This document shows positions 17,518 to 25,997 of a DNA stretch of 64,000 nucleotides, in pieces. Position 1 is the first letter of the stretch. Every line of letters begins with the position of its first letter. This DNA is from CAYFZO01 sp964347615 (lineage in GTDB: Bacteria > Pseudomonadota > Gammaproteobacteria > Poriferisulfidales > Oxydemutatoraceae), in contig CAYFZO010000002.1 in assembly GCA_964347615.1 (NCBI GenBank), forward strand, positions 1 through 64,000, in the 5' to 3' direction. The position numbers and the translations under genes are program-made. Below the pieces are notes generated by a model. The model saw nothing but the letters and a program-made list of their open reading frames with translations. It was not told the DNA's origin and ran no database searches.

Positions 17518-18075
17518 CCGCTGAGGTCGGTAGCGTACTCGGCTTACGCGCCGCGAACCGCGAAACGGCTCTCCGAGCGAGCACCTGCGGCGGCTGAGAT
17601 ACCCGACGTGGTGCCCGGGGCGGCACCCAAGACCGCGCCCGGGGCCGCGCCGCCCGGACGTCCGCGCGGACGCCCGCGTGGAAACGACGGCGCGCCCCGA
17701 TAACGCTTCGCCTTGAACCGCTCGCGTAACCGCTCAACGGACGGATAACTCCGCAGCTGCGAGGTTCCCTTGCGGCGTTGCGCGGACGCTTTATCCGTCG
17801 CGCCCGGCACGGCACGGTTCCGCCCGTACGCAAAGCATGGACCACAACGCCCGTAAAACTTGCGGGCGTGCCGAGGTTCGGCGGCGTCGTGACTCCAAAC
17901 GCGGCGGGAAGCACTCAGCAGACCGGACGAGCCGTCGTGCTTGACTTCCGTCTTTGGATGCAACCGACGGCGGGGTGTGCAATCAGCTTCCATGGATAAA
18001 TATGGGCATATCATTGTCTCAACTGATATTATACGGACGGCGGGAGCTTTTCGCCGCCCAAACCTCGATTTCGAA
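17518..18075. other. 558-bp region without a supportable gene
   Basis: GC-rich sequence with short Pro/Gly/Arg-type repeats around 17600-17700 (both strands open, low complexity), and a perfect 7-bp inverted repeat ACGCCCG...CGGGCGT at 17847-17869 without a T-run. A reverse-strand frame stays open across it, but it has no ribosome-binding site and no family-like motif. The AT-rich end (about 18000-18040) may hold the promoter of the lipoprotein gene. Confidence 0.6.
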
Positions 18076-18759
18076 GTGAAGAAAACGACGTCCGCCTGTT
18101 GCGTTGCAGCCTGTTTGTTGGCAGCGTCGGTTTTGGTCGCCTGTTCGAGCGTCAAGCAGCCGATCAAGAACTTCGGCAAATCGGACATAGATCTGGTCAG
18201 CGACATTCACATCCAAGCGCTCAGGACCCACCTCCAGGAACTGACGCTGAAGCTCTACGGAAGAAACCCCGACGAGCTGGGCAAGGCGTCGGGAACGTCG
18301 CTTGAAGCTCGCCTCGCTCAAATCCTCGACCACCCCACCGACGTCTCCTACCGGGAACTGGATTACAAGCACAGCGTGCCCGCAATCGAACTGGCCTTCG
18401 ACCTGGGTTATCGCGGAGACCGGGTTTTTGCGCTGCTGATCGGTATCAGCAGCATGCTGAAATTCTCGTACAACGATCTGGACGAGCTGTTTTTATTCGA
18501 CAACCTCGACCCGCAAAGCCTTTACGACAGCGCGAGAAACCTGGAGAAAATTGCGTGGCGGCTGCGCAACGAAACCCACCGCGGAAAACCGCTGATCAGG
18601 CTGGGGCCGGTGCACGGACAAGGCTCGTTTGAAGACACCGTCAGTCGCATGGTCAGCATCCAGGATTTGATGGCGGAGGTCATCGCGGCCAAGACCCAGC
18701 GGGCCGTCAAGAAAGCGGTACAAAGCGCCACCACCTTCCTGATTCCGATCGGGCTTTGA
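18076..18759 (+). CDS. Lipoprotein of unknown function
   Basis: I do not recognise the family. The 227-residue product begins VKKTTSACCVAACLLAASVL and has a lipobox LVAC at about residues 20-23, so it should be lipid-anchored. The mature part is mostly helical and charged, including SYRELDYKHSVPAIELAFDLGY and LGPVHGQGSFEDTVSRMVS, and ends in a short hydrophobic TFLIPIGL. The start is a GTG at 18076 because the signal peptide begins exactly there; the ribosome site is weak. It stands alone, convergent with icd. It looks a real gene from composition and the intact export signal. Confidence 0.75.
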   Translation: MKKTTSACCVAACLLAASVLVACSSVKQPIKNFGKSDIDLVSDIHIQALRTHLQELTLKLYGRNPDELGKASGTSLEARLAQILDHPTDVSYRELDYKHSVPAIELAFDLGYRGDRVFALLIGISSMLKFSYNDLDELFLFDNLDPQSLYDSARNLEKIAWRLRNETHRGKPLIRLGPVHGQGSFEDTVSRMVSIQDLMAEVIAAKTQRAVKKAVQSATTFLIPIGL

Positions 18760-18776
18760 GCCACCCGGGCACCGCG

Positions 18777-20141
18777 TCAGCCCAAAGCGGTGGAATCTTC
18801 GTCGAGCGAATCGCTCATGTGGCTGACAACCGCTTCACCGAAGCCTGAAGTCGTCACCAAGGTCGCGCCCGGCATCAGGCTCTGAAGATTGGCGGCGACG
18901 TCCTTGCCGCTGCCCAGCTTTCGCAGACCGGCGGTCAAGCCGCCTCTGACGCGCGCAAGGTCGTAGGTCACGGTCTTGGAGGAAATCGCGCCGGCGACGC
19001 CGATGAGAATCAGGTCCGCGGCTTCGCTCCAGCCGACGTGGCGCAACATCATCTCCGCCGACAAGATGATCGAACCCGGATTGACGCGGTTCTTGCCGGC
19101 GAACTTCGGCGCGCTGCCGTGCGTCGCCTCGAACACGGCGACGTCGTCCGACATGTTGGCGCCCGGTGCGATGCCGATGCCTCCCACCTGTGCCGCAAGC
19201 GCGTCGGAGATATAGTCGCCGTTGAGGTTAAGCGTCGCGATGACGTCGTAATCGGCCGGCTTGAGCAGGATCTGCTGAAGAAAGTTGTCGGCGATAACGT
19301 CCTTGACAACGATATCCGCACCGTTGTCGGGATTCTTTATTCGACACCAGGGACCGCCGTCAATGGGTTCGGCGCCGAACTCTTCCATCACCAACTCGTA
19401 GCCCCAGTTGCGAAAAGCACCCTCGGTGAATTTCATGATGTTGCCCTTGTGCACCAGGGAAACCGAACTGCGATCGTTGTCTATCGCGTAACGCACCGCC
19501 ATCCTGATCAAACGTTGCGACCCCTCTTTGGAAACGGGCTTGACGCCGATGCCGGAGGAGTCGGGGAAGCGGATGTCGTCGACTTTCATCTCGTCCTGCA
19601 GAAAAGAGATGACCTTGCGCACTTCGTCGGACCACGCCGGCCACTCGATGCCGGCGTAGATGTCCTCGGTGTTCTCGCGGAACACGACCATGTCGGTGGC
19701 GGACGACTGCCTCATCGGCGTCGGCGTACCCGGGAAATAGCGAATCGGCCGGATGCAGGCGTAGAGGTCGAGGCGGCGGCGGATCGCGACGCTGAGAGAA
19801 CGGATGCCTTCGCCGACGGGCGTGGTCAACGGCCCCTTGATCGAGACCAAGCAGTCGCGCATTGCATCGAAGGTTTCCTGCGGCAACCACTGATTGGGAC
19901 CGTAGACCTCGATCGCTTTTTCGCCGGCATAGATTTCCATCCACGCGATCCGGCGGGAATTGCCGTAGGCGGCGGCGACCGCGGCGTCAACGACCTGACG
20001 CATCACCGGGGTGACGTCAACGCCGATGCCGTCCCCCTCGATGAACGGGATGATCGGGTTGTCCGGCACCGACAAAAGGCCGTCGCGGCGCGTAATCGCC
20101 GCACCCTGAGAAGGGACCTTTACGTGCTGATACGCCGTCAC
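18777..20141 (-). CDS. icd: NADP-dependent isocitrate dehydrogenase
   Basis: Oxidatively decarboxylates isocitrate to 2-oxoglutarate. At 454 residues it is somewhat longer than the E. coli enzyme. Family features include FIEGDGIGVDVTP near the N-terminus, the phosphorylatable-serine segment GIRSLSVAIRRRLDLYAC, VFRENTEDIYAGIEW, HKGNIMKFTEGAF, and the cofactor loop EATHGSAPKFAGK. It follows aceA by 18 bp on the same strand, so the two enzymes that compete for isocitrate appear to be co-transcribed. An aceK kinase gene is not present here. Confidence 0.96.
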   Translation of the reverse strand: MTAYQHVKVPSQGAAITRRDGLLSVPDNPIIPFIEGDGIGVDVTPVMRQVVDAAVAAAYGNSRRIAWMEIYAGEKAIEVYGPNQWLPQETFDAMRDCLVSIKGPLTTPVGEGIRSLSVAIRRRLDLYACIRPIRYFPGTPTPMRQSSATDMVVFRENTEDIYAGIEWPAWSDEVRKVISFLQDEMKVDDIRFPDSSGIGVKPVSKEGSQRLIRMAVRYAIDNDRSSVSLVHKGNIMKFTEGAFRNWGYELVMEEFGAEPIDGGPWCRIKNPDNGADIVVKDVIADNFLQQILLKPADYDVIATLNLNGDYISDALAAQVGGIGIAPGANMSDDVAVFEATHGSAPKFAGKNRVNPGSIILSAEMMLRHVGWSEAADLILIGVAGAISSKTVTYDLARVRGGLTAGLRKLGSGKDVAANLQSLMPGATLVTTSGFGEAVVSHMSDSLDEDSTALG

Positions 20142-20159
20142 CGCCGGCCGCCAAACAGC

Positions 20160-21437
20160 TTAAAACTGCTCTTCCTCGGTCGATCCGGTAAGCGCGGTGA
20201 CCGAAGACGCGCCGCCCTGAATCACGGTGGTGACGTCGTCGAAGTAGCCGGTGCCGACTTCGGCTTGATGACTGGAGAAAGTGTAGCCTCTGTCGAGCGC
20301 CTGAAACTCTTTCTCCTGCACCAAATTCACGTAAGCCGTCATGCCTTGCTCGACGTAACGTTCGGCGAGGTCGAACATGTTGAACCACATGTTGTGAATG
20401 CCGGCGAGCGTGATGAATTGGTACTTGTACCCCATCGCGCCGAGCTCCTTCTGAAAACGCGCAATCGTCACATCGTCGAGCTTTTTCTTCCAGTTGAACG
20501 ACGGTGAGCAATTGTAGGCGAGCAGCTGTTCCGGATATTCCTTACGCACCGACTCGGCGAACCGCTTCGCTTCGTCGAGGTCGGGCACCGCGGTCTCGCA
20601 CCACAGCAGCTCGGCGTAAGGCGCGTAAGCGAGAGCACGCGCAATCGCCTGATCGAGTCCGGGCTTGGTGCGGTAAAAGCCCTCCGGCGTACGCTCGCCG
20701 GTGACGAACGGAGCATCGTAAGGGTCGGTGTCCGAGGTCAGCAGGTTCGCGGCGTTCGCGTCGGTGCGCGCGAGGACGATGGTCGGCACGTTGCAAACGT
20801 CGGCGGCGAGACGCGCGGCAATCAGCTTCTGAATCGCCTCCTGCGTCGGCACCAGAACCTTGCCGCCCATGTGCCCGCATTTTTTCACCGACGCGAGCTG
20901 GTCCTCGAAATGAACGCCGGCGGCACCGGCCGCAATCATCGCTCTCATCAATTCAAACGCGTTGAGAACCCCGCCGAAGCCGGCCTCGGCGTCGGCGACG
21001 ATGGGCACGAACATCTCCGCGTTCTCGTTGCCTTTCGCCCATTCGATCTGGTCGGCGCGGGCAAAGGTGTTATTGATGCGTCGCACCACCGCGGGTACCG
21101 AATCCGCCGGGTACAACGATTGGTCGGGATACATCTCCCCGGCGAGGTTGGCGTCCGCGGCAACCTGCCATCCCGACAGATAAATCGCCTTGACCCCGGC
21201 TTTGACCTGTTGCAACGCTTGGCCTCCGCTCAAAGCGCCGAGGCAGTTGATGTAGTCTTCTTCGTGAAGCAGCTTCCACAGTTTCTCCGCGCCGCGCTTG
21301 GCGTAAGTGAACTCCGACTGCACCGACCCCTGCAGACGCACGACGTCCTCGGCGCTGTAACCGCGCTTGACGTGCTTCCAACGCGGGGACTCGTCCCAGT
21401 CTTTTTGAACGGCCGCTGTTCGGGTTTGCTTTAGCAC
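20160..21437 (-). CDS. aceA: Isocitrate lyase
   Basis: Cleaves isocitrate into succinate and glyoxylate, the first step of the glyoxylate shunt. The catalytic signature KKCGHMGGKVLVPTQE is intact at about residues 192-207. The N-terminal part (GYSAEDVVRLQGSV, LGALSGGQALQQVKAG, YLSGWQVAADAN) matches the short proteobacterial form, and 425 residues is normal. The start is a GTG at 21437 preceded by GGAGGAAG at 8-base spacing. No malate synthase gene is in the window. Confidence 0.97.
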   Translation of the reverse strand: MLKQTRTAAVQKDWDESPRWKHVKRGYSAEDVVRLQGSVQSEFTYAKRGAEKLWKLLHEEDYINCLGALSGGQALQQVKAGVKAIYLSGWQVAADANLAGEMYPDQSLYPADSVPAVVRRINNTFARADQIEWAKGNENAEMFVPIVADAEAGFGGVLNAFELMRAMIAAGAAGVHFEDQLASVKKCGHMGGKVLVPTQEAIQKLIAARLAADVCNVPTIVLARTDANAANLLTSDTDPYDAPFVTGERTPEGFYRTKPGLDQAIARALAYAPYAELLWCETAVPDLDEAKRFAESVRKEYPEQLLAYNCSPSFNWKKKLDDVTIARFQKELGAMGYKYQFITLAGIHNMWFNMFDLAERYVEQGMTAYVNLVQEKEFQALDRGYTFSSHQAEVGTGYFDDVTTVIQGGASSVTALTGSTEEEQF

Positions 21438-21638
21438 TTTTTCGCTTCCTCCGTAAATCTTGAACGAAACTCAGCCGGACGCGACAGCCGGAGCACCCGG
21501 AATATAACCGCCGAAAATCCGACCAAGAGTCCGCACCGGAACCATAAAGAGGTTCAGGAAACAGCTGTGTATGATAACGGGTTTTGGCGCACGTGTCTTG
21601 CCCTTCCGTCGTCGGAACCTGGTATATACTCCCCCGCC

Positions 21639-22118
21639 ATGAGCTTCAAAACCGCCGATCTCTGCGACGAATACTCGGAGCGTGTCTCGATCGCAGAGCC
21701 GCTGTTCCGGGACTTCGGCGGGAAGACGCGATTCAGCGGGCCGATCACCACCGTCAAATGCCCCGGCGACAACTCCCCGGTCAAGGCCACGGTTCAGACA
21801 CCGGGCGACGGCGGCGTACTGGTCGTTGACGGCGAGGGCCTGCTCAATTTCTCGCTGCTGGGAGACAAGCTCGGCAGGCAAGCGGAGCAAAACGGCTGGG
21901 CCGGGTTGGTGATTTACGGCTGCGTACGCGATTCCGAAATACTCGCAACGCTCGACGTCGGCGTCAAGGCGCTCGCGACCTGCCCCTTGAAAACCGTGAA
22001 AAAAGATCCGGGCAAGAAAAACGTCCCGGTACACTTCGCCGGCGTGGACTTTATCCCCGGCCATTATCTGTACGCCGACCTCGACGGCATCCTCGTCAGC
22101 CCCGTCAAACTCGGCTGA
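21639..22118 (+). CDS. rraA: Regulator of RNase E activity RraA
   Basis: A 159-residue trimeric protein that binds RNase E and inhibits mRNA decay. Conserved parts are TADLCDEYSERV near the start, FGGKTRFSGPITTVKCP, LVVDGEGLLNFSLLGDKL and GWAGLVIYGCVRDS. The family was once annotated as menG; no menaquinone role is implied. It stands alone on the plus strand. The 242 bp after it contain two short hairpins (for example GGCAAG/CTTGCC near 22182-22199) but no clear terminator or gene. Confidence 0.93.
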   Translation: MSFKTADLCDEYSERVSIAEPLFRDFGGKTRFSGPITTVKCPGDNSPVKATVQTPGDGGVLVVDGEGLLNFSLLGDKLGRQAEQNGWAGLVIYGCVRDSEILATLDVGVKALATCPLKTVKKDPGKKNVPVHFAGVDFIPGHYLYADLDGILVSPVKLG

Positions 22119-22360
22119 AACCGCCGCGCTTCACCGCGGAGCGATAAGCGCCTCCGAACGTTCGCGGGGCCGGCTTCCCGAAAGGCAAGGCTTCTTGCCC
22201 GCGAGAGAGAACCGGAAGACCCGGCTACGCACCGGGGAAATTCCGCAATCGCGCTTTCAGGCGCAGAGAGGCGTTCGATTCACGCCGGAGACGGGGACAT
22301 ACGAGTGACGGGGAAGCGTCCGCAACCCTGCCTCGGTCGCGTTGACTCGGCAAGCGGACT

Positions 22361-23188
22361 TCAGAAAAAAACGGGCTTTCTGCGGTGGTAGTACTTGACG
22401 TCGCGGAAGCTGCCGGCGCTGTCGCTGACGCCGAGGTACAGTTCCTTGACGTCCTCGCGCCCGCGCATGGCGGCGGCTTCGCCTTTCAGCATGACGCGCC
22501 CGTTTTCCATGATGTAGCCGTAATCAGCGTAACGCAACGCAATCATCGCGTTCTGTTCGGCGACCAGAAAACTGACGCCTTCCTGTTGGTTCAACTTGCT
22601 GATGATCCTGAAAACTTCCTCGACGAACTGAGGGGCAAGCCCCATCGAAGGCTCGTCGAGCAGAATCAATTTCGGAGACGCCATCAGCGCGCGCCCGATC
22701 GCGGTCATCTGTTGTTCGCCGCCTGAAATCAACCCGGCGGGGCTTTTGCGCCGGTCCTTGATCCGGGGAAAGTAGCTGTACACCATCTCCAAGCTGCGCC
22801 TGACGTCAGCGTGGCTCGCGGTCTTGCGGATGAAAGAGCCGGTCAGCAGATTCTCCTCGACCGTCAAATGCGAAAAGCAGTGTCGTCCCTCAAGCACCTG
22901 CACCACTCCTTCGTCCACCAGGTCGCTGGGAGACATCTCGGCGACGTCGCGGCCCGAAAGTTCAATCGTCCCCTTGGTAACCATGCCGCGTTCGGCGGGC
23001 AACAGGTTGGAGCACGCTTTGAGGGTGGTCGTCTTGCCGGCGCCGTTTGCACCGAGCAGGGAAATCACCTTGCCTTTCGGAACGTCGAGCGTGACGCCTC
23101 TAAGCGCCAATATCACCTGGTTGTAAACAGCCTCGATATTGTTGACGCTCAACAACGGCTGCGTCTGCTCTGACTGGGACTGGGACAT
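22361..23188 (-). CDS. Branched-chain amino acid-type ABC transporter ATPase (LivF-like)
   Basis: One of the two ATPases of the Liv/HAAT-type importer encoded here. Walker A is LLGANGAGKTTTLKA, the signature is LISGGEQQMTAIGRAL and Walker B is LILLDEPSMGLAP. The body matches LivF, but the 275-residue product has a C-terminal extension of about 25 residues (ending HRRKPVFF) beyond the usual LivF end. It is the last gene of the operon and is separated from the substrate-binding gene by an intrinsic terminator, so its expression should be lower. Confidence 0.9.
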   Translation of the reverse strand: MSQSQSEQTQPLLSVNNIEAVYNQVILALRGVTLDVPKGKVISLLGANGAGKTTTLKACSNLLPAERGMVTKGTIELSGRDVAEMSPSDLVDEGVVQVLEGRHCFSHLTVEENLLTGSFIRKTASHADVRRSLEMVYSYFPRIKDRRKSPAGLISGGEQQMTAIGRALMASPKLILLDEPSMGLAPQFVEEVFRIISKLNQQEGVSFLVAEQNAMIALRYADYGYIMENGRVMLKGEAAAMRGREDVKELYLGVSDSAGSFRDVKYYHRRKPVFF

Positions 23189-23206
23189 GATGCGTATTCT
23201 ACAGGC

Positions 23207-23246
23207 AAAAAAAAGGGCAAGGGAAGCGGTTATCCCTCCCTTGCCC
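23207..23246 (-). terminator. Intrinsic terminator between the substrate-binding gene and livF-like gene
   Basis: On the reverse strand a perfect 10-bp stem GGGCAAGGGA...TCCCTTGCCC (23215-23246) with a 12-base loop is followed directly by eight T (23207-23214). It sits 37 bp after the binding-protein stop and 18 bp before the next ATG. This is a textbook rho-independent terminator placed inside an operon. Confidence 0.93.
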
Positions 23247-23282
23247 CCGGTTGTTATGACGTATCAGCCAATAAATCAGGCT

Positions 23283-24623
23283 TTAGATGTCAAAGTTGTC
23301 GCGCGACTCGGGATCGCTGCAATCACGCTTCGGAAACTCCGGATGCTCCGCCGCGTATTTCTCGGCGTTTTCATCAACGACTTGCTGAGAAAAGTCGCTG
23401 CGGCCTTCAATCCAGCCGCTGATGAGTTTCCACTTACGCGCGTTCGCGTCCCACTGCTGGAAACGCGCCTTGTGCAGCGCCGCGTGGTCGAGGCAGGTCA
23501 CCTTAATCGGAGGCACCACGTCGGCGAGCCCCATCGTGTCCAGGTCCGCTTGGGTCAGCTCGATATTCTCGAAGCCCCAACGCACCATTGAACTGGTCAG
23601 CTCCTTGCCGAAACGCTTTTGCGCCACGCGGATAGCCTCGGAAGACATCACCGCAGCCCAGATTCCCAGGTTCCAGTAGACGCTGCCGATGCGGCTTTTG
23701 TCTTCCAGGTCACCTTTGCCGGCGTTGTAAAGCCGGTCGATGATTTCCTGAGCCGCAGGGAAGTCGGCGCCCGCCCGGTGGACGGTCACCGCCTGATAGC
23801 CGTTGGCGGCCTTACCTGCGGGAATAACGTCCTCGTCGGAGTTACTCCACTCGTTTCCGATCAGCCGCGACACGGAATAACCGTTGCGCACGGCCGTCTG
23901 CATCGCAACCGGGTTCATGACGCCCCAGCCACGCAGGAAAACGAACGCAGGCTTCAGTCTGCGGATCTTCAGCCATTGAGCACCTTGCTCGTTGCCGGGA
24001 TGCGGCACTTCGATCGGCACGTGCTCAAAGCCGTATTGCTCCCCAAGCGAGGTGAGGAACTCGTTGGCTTCGCGGCCGTACGGGGAGCCGTGAAACAGAG
24101 TCACGATTTTTTCACCCTTCAGCTTGTCGATGCCGCCGAGCTGCGAACCCATGTGCTTAATCGTCGCATACGCGAAGTCATAAGCGTTGGTGCCCAACGG
24201 AAACTGATACGGAAACACGTCGCCGCGCTCCGTCTCGGTTCTGCCGTGGTTCACGCTGATGATCGAGAGCTTGTCTTTGCGCCCTTGTTCGATCAGCGAG
24301 GATGAAATACCGACACTCAACGGGTCAAAGTAAAGCGCTTCACCCAGCTCGCCTTTCTTTTGGCGGTGGTAGCACTCGATGCCTTTGGTGCGGTTGTACT
24401 CCGTTTCGCATTCATCCCAGACAATCTTGACGCCGCCGATGCCACCATCGCGCTCATTCAGAAGGTTATAGTAATCAATAATCCCCCCGAAGTAGCCCGT
24501 GCCACCGGCCGCATACGGACCGACTCTATATACCGGCATCGGTACATAGTAGTCCGCGACTGCCGCGCTGGCGAACAACAACATTGCCACCAGACTGGAT
24601 GCAGCTACTAAAAGTTTTCTCAT
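23283..24623 (-). CDS. ABC transporter substrate-binding protein (Liv/HAAT type)
   Basis: A periplasmic type-I binding protein for the adjacent Liv-type transporter. The 446-residue precursor begins MRKLLVAASSLVAMLLFASA with cleavage near AAVADYY. The mature part has the ANF-receptor-like fold with a GGIGGVKIVWDECETEYN segment typical of the group found next to AMP-ligases, rather than of true LivK. The ATG at 24623 is set by AAGGAG at 8-base spacing. A strong terminator follows, which would make this the most abundant product. Substrate unknown; organic acids or aromatics are as likely as amino acids. Confidence 0.88.
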   Translation of the reverse strand: MRKLLVAASSLVAMLLFASAAVADYYVPMPVYRVGPYAAGGTGYFGGIIDYYNLLNERDGGIGGVKIVWDECETEYNRTKGIECYHRQKKGELGEALYFDPLSVGISSSLIEQGRKDKLSIISVNHGRTETERGDVFPYQFPLGTNAYDFAYATIKHMGSQLGGIDKLKGEKIVTLFHGSPYGREANEFLTSLGEQYGFEHVPIEVPHPGNEQGAQWLKIRRLKPAFVFLRGWGVMNPVAMQTAVRNGYSVSRLIGNEWSNSDEDVIPAGKAANGYQAVTVHRAGADFPAAQEIIDRLYNAGKGDLEDKSRIGSVYWNLGIWAAVMSSEAIRVAQKRFGKELTSSMVRWGFENIELTQADLDTMGLADVVPPIKVTCLDHAALHKARFQQWDANARKWKLISGWIEGRSDFSQQVVDENAEKYAAEHPEFPKRDCSDPESRDNFDI

Positions 24624-24702
24624 GAGAAACACTCCTTAAAGTATTCAGCTTATCGGCATGAATTCAGTTTTGATGCATTCATGCAGACTCGCATTTCTAT
24701 TG

Positions 24703-24732
24703 ATACTCCACTCAAAAACTTTTGGGGAGTAT
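24703..24732. other. Intergenic hairpin between livM-like and binding-protein genes
   Basis: An AT-rich 234-bp spacer contains ATACTCC...GGAGTAT with an inner CAAAA/TTTTG stem. On the reverse-strand transcript it lies downstream of the livM-like gene and has no T-run after it. It may protect or process mRNA ends; a separate promoter for the binding-protein gene is also possible in this spacer. Confidence 0.45.
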
Positions 24733-24857
24733 TTTGTTTTGGGCTATTAGCCTATTACTTTTGAAAAATAACGCAATACCCAAATAAGCTATTGATAATC
24801 AAGGCCAAGCCTATCGCCGGCCGCCCGATACATCACTAAAGGGAGAGGGGGGAAGAA

Positions 24858-25994
24858 TCAGTGTGCAAACGGCCAGCTCCTGAGCTTCTCCTTATACCGC
24901 TGCCACAAAGCCGCAAACCCGCCGGGCTCCTTGATCAGCAACAGGATAATCACCACCCCGGTCAGCACCTTGGCAAGGTTTTCCACGAAGGCGGAGTCGA
25001 GCGCGCCGCCGAGCATCTTATCGCCGATGAAACTGATGACGATGTCGAACAGATACACGAAAGAGGCGCCCATAAATGCGCCCGAAATGGTCCCCAGCCC
25101 TCCGATGATAATCATGAACAGCACCTGGAAGGCACGATCGAGCTCGTGCATCCTGAGGTCTATGTTGGTTGTGTACGAGAACGAGAACAGCGCGCCGGCG
25201 ATCCCGATGTAGAAAGTGCTGATGAAGAACGCGATCAACTTCGTCGCCGCAACCCGGATCCCGATGACGCTGGCGGCGATGTCCATGTCCCTGACCGCCA
25301 TCATGTTCCTGCCGAAAGCGCTGCGCGTGAGGTTTTTGGCGATCACCGTCAACGCAATCAGGAAAAGAAGCACCAGATAATACTTGCCGGTCGTGGAATT
25401 GAGGTTGATTGTCGTGAGAGCGGGGAGGAAATAGTTTTCCGGGTCGAACGTGATCCAAGTCATTTCGTAGTAACGCGACGACAGCAAGACCACCCCGGCG
25501 CGGTCATAGTTGACGAAGTAGGTGTAGGTCCTGAAGAACCACAAGATGAAGTAATGCGCGGCGAGAGTGGAGACGATCAGATAGAAGCCTTTGATTCTGA
25601 TGCTGGGCAGACCGAAAATAACGCCGGCCAAACCGGTCACGATGCCGCCCATGATGAACGCCAGCGGCAACGGCATGTCAAACGGGATGGTCTCGCCGTC
25701 GAAGCGGTAGATGAAATTGAACGTCATGATCGCCCCCATCAGCATGAAACCGCCGGTGCCGAGCGAGAGCTGTCCGGTGTAACCGGTCACGATGTTGAGC
25801 CCCAGTGCCGCCAAGGAGAAAACCATCAGAGGGATCAGGATCGCAGACAACCAATAGTCGTCGCCGATTTCGGGCACGATGAACAACATCACCGCCAAAA
25901 TCGCGTAGATGAACCAGCGGTCCTGGCGCAGGGGCAGCATCCGCCGGTCCTGCAGATAGTGAGTGATGATCTGTCTGCCTTCTCGGTAAAACAC
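24858..25994 (-). CDS. Liv-type ABC transporter permease (LivM-like)
   Basis: Second membrane subunit of the importer, 378 residues with about ten hydrophobic segments. Characteristic motifs are LGLNIVTGYTGQLSLGTGGFM in the N-terminal half and the ATPase-contact region RSAFGRNMMAVRDMDIAASVIGI. It begins 3 bp after the livH-like gene on the same strand. Family assignment is secure; the transported compound is not. Confidence 0.92.
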   Translation of the reverse strand: MFYREGRQIITHYLQDRRMLPLRQDRWFIYAILAVMLFIVPEIGDDYWLSAILIPLMVFSLAALGLNIVTGYTGQLSLGTGGFMLMGAIMTFNFIYRFDGETIPFDMPLPLAFIMGGIVTGLAGVIFGLPSIRIKGFYLIVSTLAAHYFILWFFRTYTYFVNYDRAGVVLLSSRYYEMTWITFDPENYFLPALTTINLNSTTGKYYLVLLFLIALTVIAKNLTRSAFGRNMMAVRDMDIAASVIGIRVAATKLIAFFISTFYIGIAGALFSFSYTTNIDLRMHELDRAFQVLFMIIIGGLGTISGAFMGASFVYLFDIVISFIGDKMLGGALDSAFVENLAKVLTGVVIILLLIKEPGGFAALWQRYKEKLRSWPFAH

Positions 25995-25997
25995 GGT

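Noticed and set aside
17847..17869. Perfect 7-bp inverted repeat considered as a terminator or operator
   Set aside because: No T-run, no adjacent promoter, and short GC palindromes are common in this sequence.
17544..18206. 220-codon reverse frame across the gene-poor region near 17.5-18.2 kb
   Set aside because: Its first third is antisense to the lipoprotein signal peptide, there is no ribosome site, and the end is low-complexity Gly/Pro/Arg.
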